Assembly: GCA_964483985.1 (NCBI GenBank)
Contig: CAZADS010000093.1
Span: 1 to 64,000 of the forward strand
Source: CAZADS01 sp964483985
GTDB taxonomy: Bacteria; Pseudomonadota; Alphaproteobacteria; Thalassobaculales; Thalassobaculaceae
DNA length: 64,000 bases
Direction of reading: 5' to 3'
Position 1 is the first letter of the stretch; each line of letters begins with the position of its first letter. A model generated the notes under the pieces. That model was not told the origin of the DNA and ran no database searches. It saw nothing but the letters and a program-made list of their open reading frames with translations. The translations under genes and the position numbers were made by a program. Shown here one piece after another: positions 18,935 through 27,511 of this stretch.

Positions 18935-20173
18935 TTAGGCGCGACGGGGTAATCGCGTTCTTCGATAGGATTGGCTCTGTTGAAGCCAACGTTTCGCTAA
19001 TACATTCACTCGATCTAAACCTCCTAAAATTTCATTTGAAAGGCACTCAGAAGGTGTTTGTTGACTTGGTAATCGTCGCAGTGAAAGTGCCATTTCACTT
19101 GGATCACGATCGCCATCATCTACGAGCATGCTTACCATTCCCAGCTCTTCAGCTCGTTTAGCTCTGATATACTGCTCTAGCCGTGGCTCTGTTCGAGGAA
19201 CAATAAGAGCTCTTTTGTCGAAAGACAGGATTTCGCAGAACGTATTATAGCCGCCCATCGAAACCATTGCCGCGGCCCGCGCCATTAGGCTTTCAATACG
19301 AGCGTCAAAAGTTATAGCCTGAACACGATCTAAAGTAGAAGCTCGCTCTATAAATTCGGCTTGTTGTTCCTGCGCCATGAAAGGACCAAGAACGAGAAGT
19401 GCTGGATAGGGAAGGTCTGGGTCATATTCATAAGCTCTCAGCACCCATTCCATCAAACCTTCTCCGTCTCCGCCTCCACCAGCAGTGACCAATATGAAAG
19501 GGTCTTCAATTATCGAAAGTTGAGGTGTTGCGGCAACACTTGGAACATGCCTTCTTAGATAGCCAGTGTAACGAGTTTTCATCTTAACAGTAGCTGATAG
19601 ATTTAGCCCGTCAAAGGGATCACAGATTTCTTTCATTCCATAAACCCAAAGTTCATCATAAAGTTCTTCTAGTGCTGGAAGAACATTTTTTCGTTCCCAC
19701 TCGGGCGCAAGTGCAGTAGGTTCATCCATAACGTCTCGAAGCCCTAAAACGATTGGCGTTTCGCGGCGTTTTAGCAATTCCATTGTTTGCCGAACTTCCC
19801 CTCGTAATCCTAACGGTTCTTTGTCAACGATAAATAAGTCCGGATCAAATGTTTCGGCCGTGTGGCGGATAATGGATTCTCGTAATTCTAAAGTTTCTTC
19901 GATATCAAGGTGTAAATTTAGAGAGGTATAATCCCCATTTCGAAGTTTAATAACGCCGGGCACACGAACAAAATCCACCCGCGCACGAAAATCAAAGCTG
20001 CCAATAATTGGTGAACCAGATAGAATAAGAACCGATGTCTGGGAATTATTGGCCACTAGCGAGTGAGCAATTTCTCGGCAACGGCGAAGATGGCCAAGGC
20101 CCAGAGTGTCATGGCTATACATCAAAACTCGCGACGGTTTTGGTCCTTCTCCTAACTGTCTCACAGGCATCAC
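18935..20173 (-). CDS. MurG-like glycosyltransferase (COG4671 type), copy 1
   Basis: First gene of the eleven-gene operon, 412 residues. The N-terminal SHDTLGLGHLRRCREIA motif and the C-terminal MVSMGGYNTFCEILSFDKRALIV with RTEPRLEQYIRA place it in the MurG-like COG4671 group. A glycine-rich loop (LVTAGGGGDGEGL) sits between the domains. It pairs with the paralogue at 14759-15910. The start is preceded by an AGGAGGG element on the minus strand. The 253-base gap upstream is shared with the divergent ABC exporter gene. Confidence 0.85.
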   Translation of the reverse strand: MMPVRQLGEGPKPSRVLMYSHDTLGLGHLRRCREIAHSLVANNSQTSVLILSGSPIIGSFDFRARVDFVRVPGVIKLRNGDYTSLNLHLDIEETLELRESIIRHTAETFDPDLFIVDKEPLGLRGEVRQTMELLKRRETPIVLGLRDVMDEPTALAPEWERKNVLPALEELYDELWVYGMKEICDPFDGLNLSATVKMKTRYTGYLRRHVPSVAATPQLSIIEDPFILVTAGGGGDGEGLMEWVLRAYEYDPDLPYPALLVLGPFMAQEQQAEFIERASTLDRVQAITFDARIESLMARAAAMVSMGGYNTFCEILSFDKRALIVPRTEPRLEQYIRAKRAEELGMVSMLVDDGDRDPSEMALSLRRLPSQQTPSECLSNEILGGLDRVNVLAKRWLQQSQSYRRTRLPRRA

Positions 20174-20426
20174 TAATCCCTCCTCACCATTATTCCGGAC
20201 GGAGTGTTATCGAAATAATTCGAAATCTAAACATACGATAAATTTTATTATGAACCATTTTTATTTTAGGGTTTAGCGGGCGGACTATGCCACACTGGCC
20301 AAATTCAGGAAATATAATTTCATCGCAGTTTGTTACAATGCATTTACCGCAGTCGATCCTTCGGTTAGATTACTGTTATTATATGGGTATAAAATTATCA
20401 GATCATTTATAGGGGTCTAGGACCAA
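20174..20426. promoter_or_regulatory. Divergent intergenic region of the glycan gene block
   Basis: A 253-base region between the eleven-gene minus-strand operon and the plus-strand exporter operon, and the only place where promoters for both can lie. It is AT-rich with no clear sigma-70 pair. On the plus side an AGGGGTCTAGGA element (about 20410-20421) gives a ribosome-binding site for the exporter. Confidence 0.4.
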
Positions 20427-23072
20427 ATGGAATCTTCAATCTTCAGGTTCATCTGGCGTTTTAGCAAGAAAGATCAAATTTTTCTTCTCATTTTAACGGC
20501 CTTTTCTTTTCCATTTCTGTACTTTTCTCTCGATCTGCCAAAAATTATTATCAACAAAGCAATAAGTGGTAAGGATATTCCGCCTCATCTGTTTGGTTTT
20601 GAATTAAATCAAATTGAATACCTTATACTCTTGAGCTGCGTATTTCTCGCTTTGGTTTGCGTTAACGGGGCTTTTAAATTTTATGTTAACGTTTTCCGTG
20701 GTAAATTAGGTGAACGGATGCTTCGACGTTTGCGCTTTGACTTGTTTGCGAGAGTATTGCGATTTCCTTTGCCTCAATTTCGGCGAACTAGTCAAGGTGA
20801 AGTAATTCAAATGGTGACTGCAGAGGTGGAGCCGCTTGGAGGTTTCGTAGGAGACTCTATCGCCCTTCCGGCTTTTCAGGGCGGGACATTACTTACAATT
20901 CTTATATTTATGTTTGTTCAGGACCCAATTTTGGGGGTTGCAGCCATAGCTCTATACCCAATTCAGGGCTATATAATTCCAAAACTCCAGTGGCATGTGA
21001 ATCAGCTTGGAAAAGCAAGAGTAAGAAATGTTCGAAAATTATCGGAACAAATAGGGGAGTCAATTTCTGGCATACAGGAAATCCACGCCAACGACGGGGC
21101 TCGCCGAATTCTGGCAGTTTTCACGGAACGATTGGGTACGATTTATGATATTCGTTACGAAATTTACAAACGTAAATTTTTTATCAAATTTCTCAATAAT
21201 TTTATAGCTCAATTGACTCCATTTTTCTTTTATTCTATCGGTGGCTATCTTGTGATTAAAGGAGACCTTACTTTTGGTGCGCTTGTAGCAATCCTAGCCG
21301 CCTATAAGGACCTATCAGCTCCTTGGAAAGAACTGCTAACTTATTATCAAAGGTTGGCAGATGCGAGAATAAAATACGATCAGGTAATAGAACAGTTTGA
21401 TCCTCCGGGAATCCTACCTCAAGAGTCGCAGGTAGCCGAACTCGAATCCGATTTTAACCTATCTGGCCCGATAGAAGTGACAAATGCCTCTGTACTTGAC
21501 GAAGAGGGCCAACCTATCGTTGAAAGTCTGTCGTTCCAGTCGCAAGTGGGCGAGCAAATAGCTGTCGTTGGCGCCAGCAGTGGTGGAAAAGATACGGCAG
21601 CCATGGCTCTCGCGCGATTGCTGATGTTGGATAGTGGCCAAATAACCATTGCTGGGAAACGAACGTCAGATTTGCCGGAAGCTGCTACCGGTCGAAGGAT
21701 TGGTTATGTAGGTCCAGCAGCCTTTGTCTTTAATAGTTCTTTGCGCGACAATATTTTAATGGGAGCTATGCATCGGCCCGTTCAACCAAACTCATTGAGC
21801 TCAAATACAAGTGATGAGCACAAACTTAATCAAGAAAATGCAAAACTTTCTGGAAATTCTCTAGATGATTTAGCTGCAGATTGGCTTGATTATGGGGCTA
21901 TTGGAATTAGTTCTAAAGAGACGCTTTCGCATCGAATGTTAGAACTCCTACGCGTTGTAGATTTGGATTCGGAGGTTTATTCACTGGGTCTACGTGGCAC
22001 TATTGATCCAATAGAGAATCCGGAGATAGTGGAAAAGATTTTACTGGCACGTAATATTTTGAGGGAAAAATTAGCACACTCGGATATTTCAGATTCCGTT
22101 GAGCTTTTTAGTGCAAATAGTTTTAATACAAATGCTTCGGTTGCAGAAAATCTTCTTTTCGGCACGCCAAAAGGTGATGAATTCACGATCGAAAAATTAT
22201 CGACGAATCAATATGTCAGGCAAATTTTGGAAAAGGCAGGCTTAATTGAAGAATTTGTTAGAATAGGACGTGATTTAGCTATTACTATGTTAGATTTATT
22301 CGCTGATTTGCCATCGGACCATGAATTTTTCTCTCAATACTCTTTTATATCTTCAGAAGATTTACCAGAATTCCAAATCTTAATAGGACGCGCCGATAGG
22401 CTGGGTCTAGATGGGATGGATTTAGAAGACCGAGATAGATTTTTATCTTTACCTTTTATGCTAGTACCTGCACGACATCGACTTGGGTTAATAGATGCTG
22501 ATATGCAAACTAAAATTCTTGAAGCGCGTAAAATTTTTTCGGATGAGATCCCAAGTGACTTAAGGCAATCCATAGAGTTTTTCTCTTTGGATAGTTATAA
22601 TGCCGCTGCCTCAATCCAAGATAATATTCTTTTTGGGAAAACTGTCTACGGTCAGGCAGATGCTTCTGAAAATGTTGGTATTGCTATATCTGAGATCATT
22701 GATTCAGAAGGTTTGCGCCCTTCACTGATGGAGATTGGCCTTGATTTTCAAGCCGGTTTGTCTGGTTCTAGATTAACTCAGGGTCAACGTCAGAAGATAG
22801 CTATTGCCCGGGCCCTCGTGCGGCGACCCGACGTACTAATTCTTAATGAGTCGACTGCTGCCTTAGATATTGGAAGCCAGTCAAAAGTCATACCAAATAT
22901 ACTTGCTGAGATGAGGGGCGGTAACCTTATTTGGGTTTTGCAAAGAGCCAGTCTTGCTGAAACGTTCAAACGAGTTCTTGTAATGCAAGGTGGTCGAATA
23001 GTTGAGAATGGTGTCTTTGCTGATTTGAGCAACAAAGATGGTGCTATGAAGGCGCTGTTGGATGAGGAATAA
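20427..23072 (+). CDS. ABC exporter with highly divergent, expanded ATPase domain
   Basis: 881-residue half-transporter: an ABC membrane domain (about 1-330, five to six hydrophobic segments, with QGEVIQMVTAEVEPLGGF typical of type I exporters) fused to an ATPase domain. Walker A is G382-ASSGG-K388 but is followed by D389 instead of Ser/Thr. Walker B reads VLILNEST with N807 replacing the Mg-binding Asp, while catalytic E808 is kept. The signature is LTQGQ (783-787). The H-loop histidine is Q839. About 330 residues are inserted between the Q-loop region and the signature, where normal ATPases have under 100. The insertion holds repeated copies of the post-Q-loop motif. Role: probably exports or flips a lipid-linked glycan; ATPase activity is uncertain. 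Confidence 0.88.
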   Translation: MESSIFRFIWRFSKKDQIFLLILTAFSFPFLYFSLDLPKIIINKAISGKDIPPHLFGFELNQIEYLILLSCVFLALVCVNGAFKFYVNVFRGKLGERMLRRLRFDLFARVLRFPLPQFRRTSQGEVIQMVTAEVEPLGGFVGDSIALPAFQGGTLLTILIFMFVQDPILGVAAIALYPIQGYIIPKLQWHVNQLGKARVRNVRKLSEQIGESISGIQEIHANDGARRILAVFTERLGTIYDIRYEIYKRKFFIKFLNNFIAQLTPFFFYSIGGYLVIKGDLTFGALVAILAAYKDLSAPWKELLTYYQRLADARIKYDQVIEQFDPPGILPQESQVAELESDFNLSGPIEVTNASVLDEEGQPIVESLSFQSQVGEQIAVVGASSGGKDTAAMALARLLMLDSGQITIAGKRTSDLPEAATGRRIGYVGPAAFVFNSSLRDNILMGAMHRPVQPNSLSSNTSDEHKLNQENAKLSGNSLDDLAADWLDYGAIGISSKETLSHRMLELLRVVDLDSEVYSLGLRGTIDPIENPEIVEKILLARNILREKLAHSDISDSVELFSANSFNTNASVAENLLFGTPKGDEFTIEKLSTNQYVRQILEKAGLIEEFVRIGRDLAITMLDLFADLPSDHEFFSQYSFISSEDLPEFQILIGRADRLGLDGMDLEDRDRFLSLPFMLVPARHRLGLIDADMQTKILEARKIFSDEIPSDLRQSIEFFSLDSYNAAASIQDNILFGKTVYGQADASENVGIAISEIIDSEGLRPSLMEIGLDFQAGLSGSRLTQGQRQKIAIARALVRRPDVLILNESTAALDIGSQSKVIPNILAEMRGGNLIWVLQRASLAETFKRVLVMQGGRIVENGVFADLSNKDGAMKALLDEE

Positions 23073-23102
23073 CACGGTGGGAAAAAAATACGGAGAATCG
23101 AG

Positions 23103-23558
23103 ATGAGTCTATTTGAAGAAGTTGAATTGCTCAGAGATATTCCGCTGTTTAGTAAAATTGATCCCTCAAAACTGAAATTGCTTGCTTTTACATCAGAACG
23201 TTTGTCTTTTAAAAATGGTCAGATAATTTTCAAGGAAGGTGATGTAGGAGATTCTGCCTATATAATCATCGATGGAAAAGCGGTTGTTCTTATTGATACC
23301 GATTCGGGATTGATGGAAATCGCTCGACTCAATAAAGGTGATATTTTAGGGGAAGTAGCAATTCTATGTGATGTTCCTCGCACTGCAACAGTGAGGGCCG
23401 AGGATTCACTAACAACTCTTAAAATAAATAAAGATACGTTTTTCAGCTTGGTGAGCGAATTTCCACAAATTTCTGTAGAAATAATGCGGGAACTTGCTAC
23501 TCGATTAAATCGAACAAATACGAAATTGCGCGATGCTCTAGGTGATAAAAGTTCTTGA
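23103..23558 (+). CDS. Cyclic-nucleotide-binding domain protein
   Basis: 151-residue stand-alone cNMP-binding domain of the CRP/PKA-regulatory fold, with no DNA-binding domain. The phosphate-binding cassette is recognisable: G83-E84-VAILCDVP-R93-T94-A-T-V, close to the canonical GE...PRSA pattern, so real cyclic-nucleotide binding is plausible. The opening EEVELLRDIPLFSKIDPSKL is typical. It starts 30 bases after the exporter gene and precedes the methyltransferase-like gene, so it probably acts as a regulatory subunit for the exporter or its module. Whether it binds cAMP or cGMP cannot be told. Confidence 0.88.
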   Translation: MSLFEEVELLRDIPLFSKIDPSKLKLLAFTSERLSFKNGQIIFKEGDVGDSAYIIIDGKAVVLIDTDSGLMEIARLNKGDILGEVAILCDVPRTATVRAEDSLTTLKINKDTFFSLVSEFPQISVEIMRELATRLNRTNTKLRDALGDKSS

Positions 23559-23620
23559 TTCTATGATAAGAATTTATTGTCGCTTTTTGAAAAAATGATA
23601 GATAGAACCTAGGGAACGAC

Positions 23621-24157
23621 ATGAGTCGTTTAGAGAGCGCAATCCGCCGATTGACTGCCCAAAAAGAAGCGTTGGATTGGGCAGCTAATATGATATGTGG
23701 AAAAAAGGGTATTATTCTTGAGTTAGGTTTGGGAAACGGTCGGACTTATGACCATCTTCGGAAAATTTTGCCTGAGCGTGAAATATTTGTATTTGAGCGC
23801 AAAGTCGCCGCTCACCCAGATTGTATTCCAGACAACGCTCATCTATTCCATGGCGATTTCTACGATTGTTTGCCGAGGGCTTTTTTTCAACTCGGAGCAA
23901 AGGCTGTTTTGGCTCATTTAGATATAGGAACCGGCATAAAAGCTGATAGTGAGCGTTTAGCTTCAGGGATTGCGCCTTTGATTCTGGATCTTATGCGACC
24001 GGAAGCTATCATTATAAGCGATCAGGAAATTGCTGAATGGAAACATATCCGCTTGATCTTACCAAATAATATTAGAAAATCGCGGATTTATTTGTATCAG
24101 GTAACTAACTCCGTTTCCGAAAGTGGGGAAAAGTTTTCCGCATCCCCAATCTGTTGA
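23621..24157 (+). CDS. Class I SAM-dependent methyltransferase-like protein
   Basis: 178-residue Rossmann-type protein. The SAM-binding motif I is ILELGLGNGRTYDHL (E34 to G40). An acidic end of strand 2 (FVFERKV) and a motif resembling the post-III region (LMRPEAIIISDQEI) follow. Substrate is unknown. Third gene of the exporter operon, 62 bases after the cyclic-nucleotide-binding protein. Its last 61 bases overlap, tail to tail, the end of the Nudix gene on the other strand. Confidence 0.75.
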   Translation: MSRLESAIRRLTAQKEALDWAANMICGKKGIILELGLGNGRTYDHLRKILPEREIFVFERKVAAHPDCIPDNAHLFHGDFYDCLPRAFFQLGAKAVLAHLDIGTGIKADSERLASGIAPLILDLMRPEAIIISDQEIAEWKHIRLILPNNIRKSRIYLYQVTNSVSESGEKFSASPIC

Positions 24158-24639
24158 TGATGGTTGAGTGCCCAATGAACGCTTGGAAAAGCCAAATTAT
24201 CCCAAGGTATTTCTTCCCAAGTGTATAGGCCCACGGATTGGGATTCGGGACCTGCAGCTATTTTGGGTGAGATTAAGGTGGCTCGGTAGATGAGCTGAAC
24301 CTGACTAAGTCTTGGAATACTATAAACGCCTAACAGGGCATTGATTTCTATTTCAGCACACGCTTCTTCTCTTGCTTCTCTTTTGGCTCCATCTATAGCA
24401 GACTCTCGCTCTTCCATATATCCGGCAGGAATAGTCCAGTAGCCGGAACGAGGATTTATGGAGCGTTTACATAATAAGAACATGTCTTTCCAGGTGCACA
24501 CAGACCCAACAACGATTTTCGGGTTAATATAATTGATAAATCCACATTCATTGCAAACTAAACGTTCCATATTATCATCTGGGGGAACCCTAATATGAAT
24601 AGGGCCTCCCGTTTGATTATCATAAGAAAAATTATTCAT
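24097..24639 (-). CDS. Nudix hydrolase with N-terminal zinc-ribbon-like motif
   Basis: 180-residue pyrophosphohydrolase. The Nudix box fits G-x5-E-x7-REAxEEA: G73, E79, R87-E88, E91-E92. A CNECG pair (C29, C32) before it resembles the zinc ribbon of ADP-ribose/NADH-type Nudix enzymes. WTIPAGYMEE is the usual box context. Likely substrate is a nucleotide sugar, NADH or ADP-ribose. It is convergent with the methyltransferase-like gene and shares 61 bases with it; which of the two C-termini is conserved would show whether the overlap is real. Confidence 0.88.
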   Translation of the reverse strand: MNNFSYDNQTGGPIHIRVPPDDNMERLVCNECGFINYINPKIVVGSVCTWKDMFLLCKRSINPRSGYWTIPAGYMEERESAIDGAKREAREEACAEIEINALLGVYSIPRLSQVQLIYRATLISPKIAAGPESQSVGLYTWEEIPWDNLAFPSVHWALNHHQQIGDAENFSPLSETELVT

Positions 24640-24768
24640 AGGTTACTTTGACATGCCTTTAAGCGTGAGGCAAAGTGCATAAATCAACATTAAAAACAGT
24701 GCCCAATTTGGAATAGCTAGATAACAAATATATATTTGGCTTTAAAACAAACTGCGATTTTTGAGGGT

Positions 24769-25023
24769 TCAGACGGTTAAATCTAAATTTCCCCTTCGCG
24801 GATCGTTTCGTCCATTAGATTGCTGTCTTCCATTAATTTTTTCCTGGTCCGCGCGAGGATTTTGTGCTGACACCGCTTCATCTTCGTCAGATGCTGAAAC
24901 TCCTTGAGCCGTGCTCGGTCGTACACCCGTGTTTCTCAGCTGTTCTGTTGGACGTACAGCGACAAGCGTTGGTAGTGCGGCATTAACCGGCACGGATGGC
25001 GGTATTACTGGCTGAACCATCAT
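24769..25023 (-). CDS. Small proline/charged low-complexity protein, unrecognised
   Basis: 84-residue protein of no family I know. Start chosen at the ATG at 25023 because a GAGGAG ribosome-binding site lies five bases before it; an upstream in-frame ATG (25068) lacks one. The N terminus is hydrophobic and proline-rich (VQPVIPPSVPVNAALPTL). The rest is polar, rich in Gln, Asn, Arg and Asp, and likely disordered. It follows pgk by 64 bases and may be co-transcribed with it. Confidence 0.55.
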   Translation of the reverse strand: MMVQPVIPPSVPVNAALPTLVAVRPTEQLRNTGVRPSTAQGVSASDEDEAVSAQNPRADQEKINGRQQSNGRNDPRRGNLDLTV

Positions 25024-25087
25024 AATCTCCTCTGCTGAAACTATAGTCAAAATATGTTTATAAATCAAGATTTCTGGGGGATATGGT

Positions 25088-26290
25088 TTAGCGAACGCGT
25101 TTTAGACCTTTAATACCAGGCAAGTCTTTCCCTTCAAGCCACTCGAGAAATGCGCCACCAGCAGTAGAAACATAGGTAAATTGATCTTGGGTACCAGCTT
25201 TATTTAGTGCTGACACCGTGTCCCCGCCGCCGGCCACGGATAGCAACTTTCCTTCTTTAGTAAGGTGCGCAATATTTTTTGCTAGTAAAATAGTGGCTTC
25301 ATCAAAAGGTGGGGTTTCAAATGCCCCTAGTGGGCCATTCCAAAGAAGGGTTTTGCATTGAGAAATATTTTCTATGAACCGTAATACCGACTTTGGCCCA
25401 GCATCTAAAATCATAGAGTCGTTTGGTACTTCGTCTGCTCGAACAACCTTCGTATCAGTTCCAACGACCAGTTCTTTCGCTACGATCACGTCTTCCTGCA
25501 GTAAAATCTCACAATTAGCAGTGCGCGCATTTGCTTCAATTTCATCGACCACGGTGGTAAGTTCTCGTTCAACGATTGATTTCCCTACCTTAAAACCATG
25601 AGCGAGCAAAAAGGTATTAGCCATGGCTCCCCCCACTATGAGTTTATTGACTTTGGTAACGAGATTATTCAACAGATTTATTTTAGTTGATATTTTCGAA
25701 CCTCCTACTATTGCCAGAATGGGGCGATTTGGATTTTCTAGTGCGACTTTTAATGCTTCTAATTCGGACTGCATCAATAGGCCAGCAAACGAGGGTAAAA
25801 TTGTGGTAATAGCGTCTATAGAAGCATGACTTCTATGTGATGCGGCGAAGGCGTCATTTACATAATAATCACCAAGAGTTGCTAGCGCTTGAGCAAAACT
25901 CAGGTCGTTATTTTCCTCACCTTTGTGGAACCGTAAGTTTTCCAGTAAAATTATATCGCCATCTGCAAGGTTTTGGGCAGCAGCTATAGCTTGTTCCCCG
26001 ATACAATTATTGACAAAATGTATAGGACGGCCGCCAAGTGCTTCAGACAGAGTTCGCACTAGGGGTTTTAAGGAAAGTTTCGGGTCTTCCCGACCTTCAG
26101 GCCTTCCAAAGTGAGATATAATAATTACACGGCCGCCGCGAGTAACTAAGTTTTTTATAGTTGGTACAGCACGTTCAATTCTCGTTTTGTCTTCTATTTT
26201 ACCATCTTTTACTGGTACATTGAGGTCAGTACGAATCAGGATACGACTACCGGCAGGGTTGAAATCATCCAGGGTAAAATATTTACACAT
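25088..26290 (-). CDS. pgk: Phosphoglycerate kinase
   Basis: Glycolytic/gluconeogenic enzyme interconverting 1,3-bisphosphoglycerate and 3-phosphoglycerate with ADP/ATP, 400 residues. Diagnostic stretches are ILIRTDLNVPV near 18-28, ISHFGRPEG, NDAFAASHRSHAS, the hinge GGSKISTK and the C-terminal SVAGGGDTVSAL nucleotide loop. Substrate-binding Asp/Asn and Arg residues are in place. No gap or fba gene adjoins it, so the common alphaproteobacterial gap-pgk-fba cluster is broken here. Confidence 0.97.
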   Translation of the reverse strand: MCKYFTLDDFNPAGSRILIRTDLNVPVKDGKIEDKTRIERAVPTIKNLVTRGGRVIIISHFGRPEGREDPKLSLKPLVRTLSEALGGRPIHFVNNCIGEQAIAAAQNLADGDIILLENLRFHKGEENNDLSFAQALATLGDYYVNDAFAASHRSHASIDAITTILPSFAGLLMQSELEALKVALENPNRPILAIVGGSKISTKINLLNNLVTKVNKLIVGGAMANTFLLAHGFKVGKSIVERELTTVVDEIEANARTANCEILLQEDVIVAKELVVGTDTKVVRADEVPNDSMILDAGPKSVLRFIENISQCKTLLWNGPLGAFETPPFDEATILLAKNIAHLTKEGKLLSVAGGGDTVSALNKAGTQDQFTYVSTAGGAFLEWLEGKDLPGIKGLKRVR

Positions 26291-26353
26291 TACTGGTCTC
26301 GCTTATTTTCCCAAGGTCGTAAATATAGCGTAAATTCGATGAACAACTATCGA

Positions 26354-27511
26354 TCAAATTTGAATTATTAGCTCGGTTGGCGATTTAGTAAGTACCTCGA
26401 AGCCATTTTCTGTTACGACAACTGTTTGCCCTAAACCAATTCCTAACCTGTTATCCGTATCGCTCAACATAACGTGTGGAAAAAACACCATCCCAGATTC
26501 TAATACTAAAGGATTTCCCTCGTATATAATTGGAGGTGTATCCATCCAAGTAGGACGAAATGTGGCTCCCAAAGAATAACCACAAGCTGAGTATCTGTAT
26601 TTGCCGAACCCCGCGGAATCCAATTTGTGGCGATGGATTTGATCTATAGTCCCGAGCAAAATGCCTGGCCGGAACATTTCCAACATTTCTAAAAGGGTCT
26701 CTTCGACAATAGCATACCGTGTTTTTTGTTTCTGCGAGGGTATTCCCAAAATCAAGATTCGTTCTACACACGCATTATAACGTCTATAAGTCCCAGCGAG
26801 TTCAATCAAAATCTGATCTGGATATGAGAGTTTTCTGGTCCCGCCTATCCCGCGACCGTATACCGCTCGAACGCCGGAGTTGATTAATGGTCCAGCGGGC
26901 GGCATATCGCCTCCCTCTGTTAGCATGGCATGCATTGCTGCGGCCGTCAGTTCGCTATCTTGAATGCCCGGTTTGGCCACATTTTGGATAGCGTTCACAG
27001 CTACGTCCGCTATTTCTGCGGCCTTTCGTATGTAATTAAGTTCATCAACTGATTTAACTAACCGTTGCTTGCGGACAATATCGGAACAATCTTCTAAAAT
27101 GTAGCGATTATGGAAAGTTGATAAAATAGCGGCATAGTTAGCAGCAGTGCATCCGAAATTGTCTAATTCAATTCCGATACGCTCACCCCTTAACCCGTGC
27201 CTGTCCAATATTGCGAGCAGTTGAGCCGCTGGGTTTGCATCTTCTGAATTTATCCAGACGTTAATTATTTTTATATTGGATGTTTCTCGTGCTTGTGCCA
27301 CGTCAGGAGGGCGACATAGGAGCACGGTTGTATCACAGAAAGTGTGTAAAATAGCACATTGAAAAAACACATAACCTCCTCCATCGTATCCAAAAAGGTA
27401 GTAATGGGATTCCTGCGCAAAAACCAGTAAAGCCGAAAGACCCCGTTTTTCTAACTCCTTTCTAGTGGCTCGTACACGTTTTCTGTACGTATCCTCGGTA
27501 AAAGCCGCCAT
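26354..27511 (-). CDS. M24 (creatinase/Xaa-Pro peptidase) family protein lacking metal ligands
   Basis: 385-residue pita-bread-fold protein of the M24 family with an N-terminal creatinase-like domain (about 10-145). The usual five metal ligands are not conserved. Where metalloenzymes have the two aspartates of the D-x10-D pair, this protein reads LIELAGTYRRYNACVER. The GHGxG-type histidine site reads ACGYSLG. The glutamate of the EPG motif is replaced in GMVFFPHVM. It may therefore be a metal-independent hydrolase like creatinase. Its ATG shares an A with the stop (TAATG) of the upstream argE-like gene, so the two are coupled. An ectoine-hydrolase-like role was considered but not supported. 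Confidence 0.8.
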   Translation of the reverse strand: MAAFTEDTYRKRVRATRKELEKRGLSALLVFAQESHYYLFGYDGGGYVFFQCAILHTFCDTTVLLCRPPDVAQARETSNIKIINVWINSEDANPAAQLLAILDRHGLRGERIGIELDNFGCTAANYAAILSTFHNRYILEDCSDIVRKQRLVKSVDELNYIRKAAEIADVAVNAIQNVAKPGIQDSELTAAAMHAMLTEGGDMPPAGPLINSGVRAVYGRGIGGTRKLSYPDQILIELAGTYRRYNACVERILILGIPSQKQKTRYAIVEETLLEMLEMFRPGILLGTIDQIHRHKLDSAGFGKYRYSACGYSLGATFRPTWMDTPPIIYEGNPLVLESGMVFFPHVMLSDTDNRLGIGLGQTVVVTENGFEVLTKSPTELIIQI

